DNA from: Saturnia japonica
Taxonomy: Eukaryota; Arthropoda; Insecta; Lepidoptera; Saturniidae
Length of the DNA: 64,000 nucleotides
NCBI GenBank assembly: GCA_033032175.1
Contig: JAVKPJ010000073.1
Location: 1 to 64,000 of the forward strand
Reading direction: 5' to 3'
In this document: positions 47,545 through 60,230 of the stretch, piece after piece
Layout of the letters: the number at the start of each line of letters is the position of its first letter
Numbering within the stretch: the stretch's first letter is position 1
Notes under the pieces: model-generated
The model's database searches: none
Told to the model about the DNA's origin: nothing
What the model saw: only the letters and a program-made list of their open reading frames with translations
Translations under genes and position numbers: made by a program

Positions 47545-50500
47545 TTACGGCGGCTGTAGGTCATCCCTGACCCGTCGCCGCCGTACGGTTCGTCGACCGC
47601 GGGAGGGGAGCTGTGATGCCTGCTCCCTCTCCCTCTCCGCCGCCTCCTTAGTGAGCATAACGTCCTCGCAGAATGAGGCGACGGAGTTCCATCCGGTCTC
47701 GCTCTCGACCATGGACTTCACAACAGTCGAGAGCGAGAGATCCAGGCCAATCCCCGCAACGAGCTCGCGGCGTGGCGTTTCCCAGGCGGGACACTCTTCG
47801 AGGGTGTGCTGCGCGGTGTCCCTCGCACAACCACAATTGTGGCACCCTGCTGTCGGTTCCCGGCCTATACGACACAGGTAGCTCCCGAAACAGCCGTGTC
47901 CCGAGAGCACCTGCGTTAGCCGGAATGTCAGGGTGCCGTGCCGCCTGGTTAGCCATTCGGCCAATACGGGCCGAACGGCATCCACTGTCGCCACGCCTGA
48001 GCTCGGTCGCTCAAGTCGTCGGCGCCACTCGTCCACCACTAGGACCTGGTGGACCTGTGACCTCAGCGCCTCGATTTCCCGAGGCGCGAGTCGTAAACCT
48101 TGCTCCAGCGCCTCCACACGTCGAAGATACAGAGACGCGTGGGCTCTCGCCTCCAGGTCCCAGGGTGGGGATCCGGCTAGAAGGGAGGCCGCCTCGAAAG
48201 AGATCGTGCGGTACCCACGGGTGGCCCTTATAGACATCGCCCGCTGCGGTCTTCGCAATTGGGCAATGTTCGTGGCCGTCAGGCCGTACGCCCATACGGG
48301 TGCCCCATACAAGGCCATAGACCGCACGATTCCTAGGTACAGCTTCCGGCAAGAGGAATTAGGCCCCCCCATGTTCGGCAGTAGTCGGGCTAACGCACCC
48401 GCTGTGCTCATGAGACGGGGAGCCAGTTGCCGGAAGTGCTCTTCGAAGGTCCATCGGCTGTCGAGGACGAGGCCGAGATACTTCATGGACGACTCGACAC
48501 CGATGGACACGCCTCCCACGACAATCTGGGATCCTTGAGGCGGCGCATTCCGAGGCCCATGGAAAAACAGAGCCTCGGATTTACGCAGCGCCACCTCCAG
48601 CCCCAGTCGCCGGATCCTTCCAACGACTTGAGCGACACACGCTGTCGCTAACATCATTGCGTCGCGGTGCGTCTTCCCCCGCGCTAACACCAGCGTGTCA
48701 TCAGCGTAGCACACGACGCTAGCGCCTCGGAGGAGCGCACCGCGCAACACCCAGTCGTATCCGATGTTCCAGAGTAGGGGCCCTAACACTGACCCCTGGG
48801 GAACACCGGATACGACGTCTCGCCGACACATCCCTTCTTGGCCCGGGAAGGTTACGTACCTCTCACTGAGGTATGCCCCGACTATGCGGCGGAGGTAGGA
48901 CGGCACTCCATGAAACCGGAGTGCCTCTCTAATTGTAGCCCAGGGCAAGGTGTTAAAAGCGTTGGCGATGTCAAGAGACACTGCCAGAACCACCTCGCCC
49001 CGAGCAATTGCTTCCTCCGCCTGGATCTTCACACGCATTATGGCGTCGATTGTGGAGCGCCCCTGGCGGAAGCCATACTGGTTATCTGCCAGATCCGGCC
49101 CTATTGTTGTTAAGTGCTGGACGAGGCGGACTGCGATTATCCGCTCGCAGAGCTTCGCCACCTCGTCCAACAGCACTATGGGCCGGTATGCGGATGGAGA
49201 GTCCGCAGGGCGCCCCGCTTTCCTGAGCAGGACCAGCTTGCCCGCAACACCCAGTCGTATCCGATGTTCCAGAGTAGGGCCCTAGCACTGACCCCTGGGG
49301 AACACCGGATACGACGTCTCGCCGACTCATCCTTCTTGACCGGGAAGGTTACGTACCTCTCACTGAGGTACGCCCCGACTATGCGGCGGAGGTAGGTCGG
49401 CACTCCATGAAAACGGAGTGCCTCTCTAATTGTAGCCCAGGGCAAGGTGTTTAAAAGCGTTGGCGATGTCAAGAGGACACCGCCAGTACTACCTCGCCCC
49501 CGAGCAATTGCTTCCTCCGCCTGGATCTTCACACGCATTATGGCGTCGATTGTGGAGCGCCCCTGGCGGAAGCCATACTGGTTATCCGCCAGATCCGGCC
49601 CTATTGTTGTTAAGTGCTGGACGAGGCGACTGCGATTATCCCGCTCGCAGAGCTTCGCCACCTCGTCCAACAGCACTATGGGCCGGTATGCGGACGGAGA
49701 GTCCGCGCAGGGCGCCCCGCTTTCCTGAGCAGGACCAGCTTGCCGGTTTTCCATAAACTTGGAAACCGCCCTGCTGAAGACACGCCGTGAAGATTCCCAA
49801 AAGCCGGGGCTCGAGGGCCTCTTGAGCCAGGACCCATGCACGACCAGGTATGCCGTCAGGTCCTGGGGCGGTGTTTTTCGCTTGCATGCGTTTTCACCGC
49901 CGCCCTCAACTCTTCCCGGTCACCTCGGGGACCTCGTTGTCGTCGCCAGAGTGGTCCGAGTTGGGCGCAGCCATAGGCGGAGCCATCTGCGGTGGCGTGT
50001 GCTCCACCCTTGAGGGGAACAGAGCGGCCACCACCTCTTGGAGGAGCTGTGGCTCAAGACTCTGGGTTACCGGGGGGGGCCCACTGACGTAACTTGCCAC
50101 GTACCATTCGGTACGGGCGCCCCCACGGGTCCCGATTGAGCGTCTCCAGCAGCTCCTCTCTGGCTAGAGCCTTCGATTGCTCGATAGCCTTACGGAGGGC
50201 CACTTTGGCCGCTCTGTACTCCTCGTAGAGCTCCTCCTCCGTAGAAGACGCGGACTGCACGCGGCCTCGCCTGCGTCGCTCCCTGGTGTACCGGCGTCGG
50301 ACAGCCACACACGCTACGCGCAATTGCGCGATTTCATCAGTCCACCAGTACACTTGACGCCTGGCGGGTATCGGCCCCCTTAATTCGGGGCATTGCCGCG
50401 TCGCAGACCCGTGTCATTTCCTCTCGCAGCTGCCCCGCCTCTTCGTCGACGTCTGCAGCCCGTCGGATGGTTCGTCAGTCACCCAGGCCTGCAAGACGGA

Positions 50501-51226
50501 TGCCTCCAGAAGTGCCTCACGATCGAGGCGCTTTCAACGCCCAACAACGCGGGACCCTGCTCTGCGGGGGTCCTCCGGACTGGTTCCACCCGAAGTTTTG
50601 GGTGGAGATGTCGAACCGTATATATCGGTGGTCCGACAACGTCTCCACCCCCTCAAGGACTTTTCAGCCCGAAATACGGCGCGCTAAAGCAGGACTAGCG
50701 AATGTGAGGTCCACTATTGAACCGCCCTGCTGTCGCACGCACGTGTTGACAGACCCCCGATTAAGAAGAAGCAGGCCCGTTCCGATGGCCCACTCCTCCA
50801 AGCCCGCCCCTGGCGTCCGTGGACGGGGAACTCCAAGCCGTTGACTTTGCGTTGAAGTCCCCGAGAACTAGGACGGGGCGAGGATTACTGCGACCGACAA
50901 CGCTGCCTAACTCCCCGAGGAGACCCTCGAAGTCGGTGAACTTCTACTTGGGGGTGCATACACCCCCACTACCACCACGTCACCGAAATGTGCTACTGCG
51001 TACCCCCGACCCCTCGAGATGTTAGAGAAAGGCAGGCACCAGCAGCGGCCTGGGACACTAAGGCCACCGAGCCGTCCAGATCGCTCACCCAGTTATCGGC
51101 GGGTGGGACAAAGTACGGCTCAGCCATCACGGCGACGTGGATCAACCCCTGCGCCATACTCTGTAACATGAGGTCCTGAGCTCTGGCGCAGTGGTTGAGA
51201 TTACCTTGAAGAAAATGGAGTGCCAT
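47545..51226 (-). pseudogene. ORF2 pseudogene with internal duplication
   Basis: The C-terminal 543 codons (47545-49176) are clean, with LDIANAF, GVPQGSVLGPLLWNI, YADD and the CHNC/H/C motif (CHNC where relatives have CHHC). At about 49245 the sequence jumps back and repeats the palm region (48748-49242 again as 49245-49745) before continuing into fingers and endonuclease with the same breaks as E11. The second copy has about ten one-base indels. Not functional as assembled. Confidence 0.87.
48748..49745 (-). repeat. ~500 bp direct repeat inside E14 ORF2
   Basis: Two imperfect copies. The left copy matches E14's own 3' half; the right copy shares E11-specific variants (AGGTCGG and GAAAACGG on + where the left copy has AGGACGG and GAAACCGG) but with extra or missing bases. 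This points to a join of two different templates. Confidence 0.85.
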
Positions 51227-51228
51227 TA

Positions 51229-53727
51229 TAATTGATGACATTCCATTTCTGCCTCCTGGGACATTGCCGGCGTCTGAGTATCCACCGGCAACGTTACGGG
51301 CTGAGAGGGACCCTTGCCCCTCTTCCTGCCTCTTCTCTTGGCCCCCTTACTGGTTGCGGCGCAGGCTTCCCGCAAGCCCTGCTGCCCACTCGATGATCGG
51401 CGGGCTTGTTATCGGCAGCGCATACCGCACAATAAGGAACGGCTTCACACCCACCGGCTTTGTGCCCCGGTTGACTACAGCGAAACACAATTCACTGCAG
51501 TCAACTTTACAGGTGCACTTGACACCTAGGTGCCCACCTTGGAGGCACCTGAAGCACCTTGTAGGCCGGGGTGGCAGGACTTTCAATTGCGCCGAAACCC
51601 AGCCAATAAGGAGGCGGCGGCCATCACCCAGCCTTTTTGCTGCATCTACCGGACAAGACACCACGGACGTCCACAGTCCCCTTAACCCGGGACGGACGCC
51701 GTTCGTTTTGATTTGGTCCGGTGAACACCCTGCAGTTTCAGCGACCGCAGCGACCACTTCTTCCGCCGTAACAGACTCATCCAAGCCCGTGATGCGCACG
51801 TCAGCACATCTCATGGGCCTGGAGACTTTGACGCCTTCGGCGGGGACGGCTTCTCTTATCTTGGCCGCCAATACATCCGCCTTTTCGCTACTTGTAGCGC
51901 CAGGTATCGTCAGGAGGTAGCCTCCAGTTGCTGCTTTTCGCCACCGGATACCGGAAATACCGATGTCAGCCATCCTTACATCAGCCTTGATTTTCTGAGG
52001 ACCTCCAAGTAGGAGAGTCCTCTTTTCTGCGCCTCCGGCTGCACTGTGACCGACACTGCAGTAGTTTTCGGTGACCGGAGTTTAGTAGTCTTCTCCTTCT
52101 TCGAGGTCGACTTTTTCTTCTTTTTCTTCGGCTTCTCAGGCCGGCCGTTCTTTCCAACCAGCACCCATTCCCCCTCCGCAGGTTTAGATGCCGATGTTTC
52201 TTTTCTGCTCGTAGAAGGGGCTTGTGTTGCTGGCTTGGCTGCAACTTATCCCCTTTTTCCCTGCTGACTTTTGAGGAACAGGGACCTCAGACGGCCGCGC
52301 TTCCAGAGCAGCTACAGTTTTGGCCGCTATTTGTTCGGCTTTTCTGTCTGCAGCCAGAGGTGGTCGGAGTCGTTTCTCTGGCTGGAGCCTATCTTGGAAA
52401 GAATCCAGCGGGCAGTCATGATGTTCATCACTCTCTGCACCGCCTGGTCTAACACCTCTACTGTAACCACTGCCGAAGAGTCAGTTTGAGGCCCCACTTG
52501 GCGAGGCTTCGGCAGTGGGGAAAGTCCTCCCGTGCCACAGCTAACCTTTTAGGAACTGGAAGAGAGGCAGACCCCGAAAATGTGGCAGTTGCAGGACTGG
52601 GCACCTCTCTCAACACAGGCACCAGAGAGCCGGCCTTTGCCATCTCAGACCTTACGTCCGCGAGCTCTTTACGGAGCTCTGCCACTTCTTCCGCCTGCTT
52701 GGAGTACCTCTCCTCTAAACTCGTGTAGGCAGCCTGGACCCTCACCAACTCTTCCGAGGTAGTCCGGCTGCTAAATTCTTGTATCGCCACTGTGATAGAC
52801 GCCGCTGCATCCTTCAGGGCCTTCTGGAATGTGCCCTTGAGGTTATGGGATTTTTGGGCAACTTTCAGAATAACCTCTATGTCACCCAGAACCCTCTTAT
52901 TCAATTGACAGGCTAGTTCCTCCACGGGGGCAGGGGCAGCATTTCCCTTCGCTGCACGCTCAAGTCGCGCCCGAGAGGCTAGCTCCGCCACCTCCTCCTC
53001 GCTGAGAGACGGATTTCCTCCTCCTTGAGTTTTAGGTATCGCTCCTTTGCTGCTGCCATACCCGCATACTCCCAGTGGTGATGGGACGCCCTCTACCTCG
53101 CTTTGGAGACATAACACGAGGCCTCGTTGTTTCTTCAATCTCGTCACCAGAAACCGAATCCGCAGCCGGTTTCCGTTTTCGGAAAAACCTGCTCATATGA
53201 GGGGACAGTCCACCTTCAGCAGATTCCACAGTCCCATCGTGTCTGCGCTATTTTCACTCCCGTCTGAAAAATTTCGACGGAGAGACGATCAATAGAAGCA
53301 TTCCTCGTTAAAACTACAATCGGTGTAATCGGTGGTCCTGTTCAAAGCCATAGTCGTCGTTAAATCTTCACCTTGCAAATTGTGCCCCCCCAGAAAACGC
53401 GGGGCAGCCCGGGCTAGGCCCGGAGAGGGATTCTCCTGCTCCATTGGAGCCGGTACCCTCCTGGGTAGTTCATTTTTTAATTTTGCACTATCCATGTTTC
53501 CTTCCATTATATCAGTGGTCCGTGTGCATGCCAGAGTCGTCGTGGAATGTTCCTGATCGGTAATCCATTTTCGTACCAAAGTCTTCGTATCTAAATTCAG
53601 TTCATGTACAAATTTGCCCCCCCCCCAGAAAACGTGGGGCAGCCCGGGCTAAGCCCGGGAGGGATTCTCCAACTCCTGAGGAGCTGGTACCCTCCTGGGT
53701 AGTTGTATTTTATTTCGTACACTCCAT
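51229..53727 (-). pseudogene. ORF1 pseudogene (gag-like), duplicate of E11 ORF1
   Basis: Every open segment has the same length and translation as in E11, at a constant offset of 16,386: coiled-coil segment 52458-53147, conserved domain 51347-51973, MVRKW... segment 53289-53579. All frame breaks of E11 are shared, so the two copies derive from one already broken parent or are one locus assembled twice. Confidence 0.87.
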
Positions 53728-54090
53728 GACCTTCACCTCCTCCTCCAGTTCGCAGTGCGCCTGCCAGGACGATATGAAGACAACCAGTCCCGCCAGCCGC
53801 TCTCCGGAATTGGGCCCTTGGGACTCAACTTGAGCCCTCATCGGCCCCAACCCGTTACTGAGTGCGCTGCTCACACGCCACAACCAGGAGTGTTTATCGG
53901 CTCTCCAGCCTAGATCCGTAGTGTTCAGCGAGACAGGGTCACCTCGAGAAGGATGTGGCTCTTCACCACGCACTACGGTCTTGAGGTGGCAGGCTAAGGC
54001 TCTCTCCGAAAGGAAAGAACTGTATTGCGCCTGTGGGTCCACCTCCTGCAGATCAGAGATACAAGTACCTCATCACGCCTGCTCGACCCC

Positions 54091-54104
54091 AACCTAACCT
54101 AACC
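54091..54104 (-). repeat. TTAGG telomeric repeat tract
   Basis: Nearly three CCTAA units on + between E14 and E15. Confidence 0.92.
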
Positions 54105-54450
54105 TTTTTTTTTTTTTTTTTTTTTACATGGGGAAATCCTGCATTGGATACACCTCCCGCCATCGGGGGACAGCGAGAGGGTTATGCCGGACTCCTACCG
54201 GCTAAAACCCCATGGCCGCATCAGCGCGTATGAGAACCAGGGTCGCGGGAAAGGCGGCAAGCATGCTACCGCTACCCTGTTCACGCGCTCGGGTCACCCG
54301 CAGGTGGAGAAAGCGGGGACCCTCGTCTCAGGAAGACGAAATCACCTTCCTCACGCTTCATAAATTGAACGGCGGCAGAACCGTGCTTCATCTTCACGGG
54401 CCTTGTTTCAACGGCAACAGACGCCCCCGCATCTGTCACCTGAAGGATTA

Positions 54451-57400
54451 TCAGGGAGGCATAGGTGGGGGGGATTAAATCCCCTCCTCCCACCACGTCC
54501 AGTCCTCTGACATCGGATCATGGGAGCATCCGGCTCCCTTTCTCTCGACCTTTCCGCAACTTCCTTTTGTTGGAGAACACACTCGCAGAAAGCAACAACA
54601 GCAGACCAAGCCCTATCATTTTCCACCATTGCTTTGACCAACGTCGGTAGAGATATATCACTACCTACTACTTCAATGAGCTCTCTGCGATGATCAGCCC
54701 ACGCCGGGCATAGTTCCAGAGTGTGCTGAGCTGTGTCTATATCACACCCGACACAATGGTGGCACCTGGATGTCAATTCCTTCCTGGCCACTTGGTTCAA
54801 GTACTTACCAAAGCAACCATGGCCTGTCAGCAACTGAACAAGACGGAAAGTGAGTCCCCCATGAGGTCTTTCTATCCATTGCATAAATATAGGGTACAGT
54901 GCCTGTATAGTCCAAAGACCAGCACTTGGTGAGGAAAGCCTCTCTTTCCACACTATTAATACCACCTCTTGTAAGTGGTTTCTCTGCGCCTTCTCCTCCC
55001 GTGGATGAATAGCTGCCCCTCGGGCAAGCCTCTGTGTGCGCCAGTCATACATGGTCGCATGCACTTTTGCAACTAAATCCCAAGGTGTAGAACCCGCCAA
55101 CAAGCACGCCGCCTCGTACGATATGGTACGGTAACCACGTATTACCCTGATAGCCATTATCCTCTGCAGTTTCCGCAGAGCAGCAGAATTACTCGCCGTC
55201 AGGGCATCGCACCATACTGGGGCTCCATACAAGGCCATGGATCTTATCACGCCTAAGTATAAGGAGCGGCAACTAGCCCCAGCGCCTCCAAGATTGGGCA
55301 GGAGGCTTGCCAAGGCGGAAGCACATCGCAACACCCTAGGGGTCATTCGGTCAAAGTGCTCACGAAATGTCCACCGACTATCAAGGACTACACCCAGGTA
55401 TTTAAGCTTAGAGTTAACCTCCACCCGAACTCCACTTATGACAAGGTGAGAGCCCGGCGGAGGTGCCCTCCGCGCACCATGAAAACATATTGACTCAGTC
55501 TTATCAAGAGCAACCTCAAGTCCTAGCATTCTGATTCTTCCTATAACCTGAGCCATGCTAACAGTCGCTAAACGCATGGCATCACTCAGAGCAGAACCCC
55601 GTACTTCACCAGCGTATCGTCTGCGTAAATGTCAACGCAACACCAGGCAAGAGAGCACCTCGCAGCACCCAATCATACCCGATGTTCCACAGAAGTGGGC
55701 CAAGCACTGACCCCTGTGGAACACCGCATGACACCTCCCTTTGGTGGGTACTTGCATCCTGCCCAATGTACGTGACATATCTGTCATTTAAATATGACCC
55801 AATGATCCTACGCAGATACTGTGGTACGTCATGGTATAACAACGCATCACGAATGCGATTAAAGGGTAGGCAGTTTTAAACGCGTTGGCTATGTCTAGCG
55901 ACACAGCCAACATCACTCCACCCTGGGAAAACTGCTTCTTCCGAAAGTGTCCTGACGCGCAAAATCGCGTCAAGCGTTGATCGACCCTCCCGGAAGCCAA
56001 ATTGCACTGGAGACAAATCTGGCCCTGTTCGAGTCAAATGTCTGACTATCCGCCGTGAAATAATACACTCGAACATCTTACCTACCTCGTCTAAAAGGAC
56101 TATAGGCCGATACGCAGCTGAAGAATCCGCTGGGCGGCCCAGCTTTTTAAGAAGGACAAGGCGACCTACTTTCCACTGGGTGGGGAATCGACTGGTCTGC
56201 AAGCAAGCAGTGAAGAGCCTCCTAAGTCGATCCCCTAGCGCATCCAGAGCCAACACCCAAGCACGACCCGGAATCCCGTCAGGGCCTGGCGCAGTATTTT
56301 TCTTCCTAAGTCGGCCAACAGCCACCTCTAACTCTGCCCTAGTGACTTCAGGTATGTGTTCAACTTGTCCTGGTTCCAATGTTGACGTGAGGTCTATCCC
56401 TCGCGGGAAGAGTGCAGACACAATTTCATCCAAAAGCTGAGGCTGGAGACTTTGTGTGACCGGGGAGCCCAAGGACGTAATGAGCCCAATACCATCCGGT
56501 AAGGGCGTCCCCATGGATCACCGTTCAGAGTCTCCAAGAGTTTCCCTTGCCCGAGCCTTGGCTTTCTTAATAGAAATTTGGAGATTTTTCTTAGCCTCCC
56601 TAAATGCCGCATACAATTGATCCTCAATCGTTGCATCACGACTCTGGCGCCGTCTACGCAGTCTGGCATACCTACGTCTTGCAGCAATACACACAGCTCG
56701 CAGACGCGCTATGTCACGCGACCACCAATATACCTGCCTCCTTGAAGGCAGAGGCCGGGCCCGGGGCATGGCTGCATCGCAGATACGCACCATAGTACCC
56801 CGGAACCAGTTCACCTCCCAAGCGACATCTACTGGCTCGTCCATAGGTGCTTGCCAGGAAGCAACTATTGAGGCCTCCACTAATAAATCCTGTCTAAGCA
56901 TTTTAACAGCCCATCTAGGAGTCCAGGTTACGTTCATGGACGGGTCTAGAGTTGGTGATACCGGACTGACATCAAACCTAATGTACAAATGATCTGATAG
57001 GGATTCTGCCTCTTCCACGACCCTCCAGCCATGAATCCGACTTGCGACAGCAGAAGAGGCGAAAGTAAGATCCACAATGGACCCTCCTTGCTGCCGCACA
57101 CAAGTATAAGCCGACCCACTATTTACGACAACGAGGCCGGACGCTATTGCCCACTCCTGGAGTGTTCTACCACGTGCATCAGTAATGGGGGATCCCCAAA
57201 CCGATGATTTGGCATTAAAATCCCCCGCCAGAACCACAGGGGAGGGTAAAACACTTCCAATGAAAGCACCAAGGTCCCCTAAAAATGCTTCAAACTCTAA
57301 GAGGGTTCTGTTGGGAGAAAAATATACTCCTACCACCACTGTTTCCCCCCACAAGACAGCAATGAACCCAGAGCTCCTTACTTTAACCGCCATGATTGGC

Positions 57401-57591
57401 GCACCAACTGACATCGAGGTGACGATGGCAACTGTGCCTGTCACATCGCTCACCCAATTATCCCTTGGTGGCACCGAGTAAGGCTCCGCGACTACCGCCA
57501 CTTGAATTGACCACTCGGCCATGGATTGTACCAAAAGGTCCTGGGCCACAGCCGAGTGATTGATATTAGCTTGTAGAAACCTGTAAACCAT
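54451..57591 (-). pseudogene. ORF2 pseudogene, near-copy of E4 ORF2
   Basis: Endonuclease part (56518-57591), RT part (55876-56514 and 55606-55842) and C-terminal part (to 55577) are each almost identical to E4, broken by one- to three-base indels near 55605-55630 (two missing bases around the YADD codons), 55876, 55929, 56464 and 56541, and near 54463 (loss of one base shifts the last codons). Indels are concentrated in ~1 kb, the rest being clean. Confidence 0.87.
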
Positions 57592-57592
57592 C

Positions 57593-57718
57593 TTAACTAC
57601 CGGATATCATAACCTGCCCTTCCAGAGGCCCTACAGAGGCGCTGGATGTAGCCACGGCTACGGACTCGTTGACAGTTCTAACGTTCTTAGCCGCTTTACC
57701 CTCCTTTCTAAGAAAAGG
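57593..57718 (-). pseudogene. ORF1 C-terminal remnant
   Basis: The last ~40 codons of an E4-type ORF1 after the zinc knuckles, ending one base before the ORF2 start. The 5' side is cut at the telomeric junction. Confidence 0.8.
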
Positions 57719-57778
57719 CCTAACCTAACCTAACCTAACCTAACCTAACCTAACCTAACCTAACCTAACCTAACCTAA

Positions 57779-57780
<2 letters not shown>
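57719..57780 (-). repeat. TTAGG telomeric repeat tract (longest)
   Basis: About 12 perfect CCTAA units on +, the longest tract in the window, between truncated E15 and E16. Confidence 0.97.
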
Positions 57781-57809
<29 letters not shown>

Positions 57810-58136
57810 GTACGTGGAGAAACCCGTCATGGGTACACACTCGCCCGGGGGGACGAGTGGTTATGTGAGACTCCTACTCACTAAAACTCCACGGTGTACC
57901 ATCGGCCGCCATAGCGGGACGCCGCGGGCAATGCGGTTGCAATCGTCCGCGACGCCCCGACGGCTGGCCCCAATCGGGCCCCGGCGCTAAAGAGAGACAG
58001 TCTGGTACAACCCCAACTGTCCCCCAGACGGCTGAACCAGTGCAATGGAAAGACGGGCCCCCCGACCCGTCTCCCCTTGGTCCAGCAAGGGCAGAGGAGA
58101 GAGGCGGTTAAGCGCCCCCCACCTACTGCCCATCGT

Positions 58137-60230
58137 CTACGCATCCCCTACGGTGCTCGAGTCTGTAGGCGGTGCCCTTCCTCTCTTTTCAGGAGGCCTA
58201 CATTGGGCGCCCCCCATATAGTGCCCCGCGGGCCTTCCGGCGTCGGCACACAAAGCGCAGTGCAGCTTCTCAGCTGTGCACGCTTGCGCCTTGTGGCCAG
58301 GCTCTCCGCATCGGAAGCACAGTGCTCCTCTATCGACTGCCGTCGATGGGCAAAGTGGACGCGTGTGGCCCACCTCCATGCAGCGAAAACACCGCATGGG
58401 CCCACTCTGCAGGAGGTGCACATGCGCCGCGCTCCATCCGACCAGCAAGCGTTTGGCGTCCACCAACACCTTGGCAGCGGACACAGGCAGTGCAAGATGG
58501 ACAGATCCACAGCCCCTGCCAGACATGTTTATGGATCCAGCCCTGATAAGAGCTGGCTCACATCCCCCCTTTGCCGCTGCAGCTGCAATAACTTCCTCCA
58601 CCGAGACGGAGTCATCGAGTCCCACGATTCGGATATGGGCCCTTTTAACGGGCCGACCTACCATAACCACACCCGTCAGCTCCTGCTGGAGGCGCTCTGC
58701 CAACCTGTCTGCCTTTCCCGAGCTCTGGTCATCATGAATCTCTATGATCCGCGATCCCGTTGCAGACAGGCGCAGCGAAAAATCGTCTATCCCGAGCTCA
58801 GTCATGTTTACCCGGTCTCGCGCTTCTATAAAGACGTCCTTATAGCTTACTCCCTTCGCCACAGCTCCCGGCAGCAGCGTGATGACGACCGCAGCTGATC
58901 GCGGCGCCGAAGGAAGCTTCGCTTTGTGCTGAGGCTTGGACCTAGGCCCACTTCCAGTCAGGGCAGTAGCCGCAATCCTCGGAGCCTTAGCGGGCTTCTT
59001 GGCGGGCTTCTTGTGCCGACGTCGACGACGAACCACAGTGGTCCACTGCTCTTCAGGCGCCACTACAGGAGCAGAACCGGGGGCGGAGGCAGGCAATGAG
59101 ACCAAGTCCACTCCCTTAGGACTGCTAGTCACAGCAGGGTCATGCCTGGCCGTTTTGGGTCCCGCAGTTTTAGCCATAGCAGGCTTAGATACTGTGGGCC
59201 CGGAAGTCACCTTACGGTCTGTTGCCAAAGGTGGACGAACTACCCTAGCGGGCAGTAGGCGATCCTCTATCGCCTCTATCTGGGCACACATCGCCTCTCC
59301 CAGCGACACCCGGAGGGACCGCTCCATTTGCGTCATGTGTTCCGCCAATACTTTGACCAAGCCCTGCGGTAAAGCTTGCTCCTCCTGACTCGGAGTCTCC
59401 GACTGCAGCACTACCGGTGGAGGCTGTGTCTTCACACTGGCACGTAGAGCAGCGAGCTCCGCCTTAAGCTCAGCCACCTCATCGCGCAGCTTCCGCGTCT
59501 CCCGACGCAAAAGAAGAGTTTCCTCCGTCACTGTCCGCGTGAGCGCTGTTTCAGTTATCTCCTGGAGGGTCCTAGCTGCCTCCTTCAGTGCTTTAACGCA
59601 CGTACCCTTGAGGTTGCTGGAAACTTTACACACCTCAAGTATACTGTCTACTTTAGTGAATGCCAGAGCCCTCAGGCTCTCAGGATCAAGAGCTTCAACG
59701 TCAAGAGGCGTCTCTACAGATGTCTTCTGCAGAGCGTTACTGCGGACAGTGGAGCCGCGGTCACTCGAACCACCCGCTCCTCCAGGGACGCTCGTTGACT
59801 TAGGTGGCCCACCTCGATCACGTGCTCTTCCTCGTTGAGCCGTGGTAATTTTACTGGGAGTAGCCTCCACCACATTAACTCCAGGTTTATCACCGTGTGA
59901 CCGCTTCCTCTGTGCCACATCACCCAATGTAATGTTACCTGTCTCGCTACTTGAGCTCTCTCTCCAGTGTCTAATCGAAAACCGGTCAAGCGAGGGATTC
60001 CTCTCAAGCCGCACAGTAGGCCTTTCAGTGTCCAGTCTTTTATCCAAAGTCGTCATTTTAGTAGCAGGATCAGTTATCCGTGTACTTGCCGAGGTCGTGG
60101 GTTCTCCAGAATCGCACAAAATTTTGCCCCCCCCAGAGAACGTGGGGCAGCCCGAGCTATGCTCGGGGAGGGATTCTCCCTTGCGGGTACCCTCCTGGGG
60201 TAGTTTACTTTTTAATCTTGCGGAATCCAT
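58137..60230 (-). CDS. ORF1 (gag-like zinc-knuckle protein, ~697 aa)
   Basis: Uninterrupted. The frame is open up to 60332, but the ATG at 60228-60230 (MDSARLKSKLPQEGT) matches starts in E10 and E17 and lies next to the module, so it is preferred. Contains SLDRFSIRHW, a helix LLLRRETRKLRDEVAELKAELAALR, a Lys-rich linker, the conserved domain and zinc knuckles CFRCMEVGHTRPLC, CFRCGEPGHKAQAC, CALC...H...C close to the C terminus. The stop is followed by ~330 nt of 3' UTR. An intact gag in an element without its own polymerase suggests selection on the protein. Confidence 0.92.
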   Translation of the reverse strand: MDSARLKSKLPQEGTRKGESLPEHSSGCPTFSGGGKILCDSGEPTTSASTRITDPATKMTTLDKRLDTERPTVRLERNPSLDRFSIRHWRESSSSETGNITLGDVAQRKRSHGDKPGVNVVEATPSKITTAQRGRARDRGGPPKSTSVPGGAGGSSDRGSTVRSNALQKTSVETPLDVEALDPESLRALAFTKVDSILEVCKVSSNLKGTCVKALKEAARTLQEITETALTRTVTEETLLLRRETRKLRDEVAELKAELAALRASVKTQPPPVVLQSETPSQEEQALPQGLVKVLAEHMTQMERSLRVSLGEAMCAQIEAIEDRLLPARVVRPPLATDRKVTSGPTVSKPAMAKTAGPKTARHDPAVTSSPKGVDLVSLPASAPGSAPVVAPEEQWTTVVRRRRRHKKPAKKPAKAPRIAATALTGSGPRSKPQHKAKLPSAPRSAAVVITLLPGAVAKGVSYKDVFIEARDRVNMTELGIDDFSLRLSATGSRIIEIHDDQSSGKADRLAERLQQELTGVVMVGRPVKRAHIRIVGLDDSVSVEEVIAAAAAKGGCEPALIRAGSINMSGRGCGSVHLALPVSAAKVLVDAKRLLVGWSAAHVHLLQSGPMRCFRCMEVGHTRPLCPSTAVDRGALCFRCGEPGHKAQACTAEKLHCALCADAGRPAGHYMGGAQCRPPEKRGRAPPTDSSTVGDA

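Larger units (their letters stand above)
47170..54090 (-). mobile_element. E14: chimeric two-ORF element
   Basis: Poly(A) 47170-47215, 3' UTR 47216-47544, ORF2 47545-51226 with an internal ~500 bp repeat, ORF1 51229-53727, 5' leader to 54090. The 3' UTR resembles that of E13; from about 49245 to the 5' end the sequence is that of E11. Two modules at 53380-53467 and 53611-53702. Confidence 0.88.
54105..57718 (-). mobile_element. E15: 5'-truncated near-copy of E4
   Basis: Poly(A) 54105-54125, 3' UTR, broken ORF2 and the last ~40 codons of ORF1. It matches E4 from 10338 to about 13964 and then changes abruptly into telomeric repeats at 57719, a typical 5' truncation from incomplete reverse transcription, or a break healed by telomere repeats. 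Confidence 0.9.
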
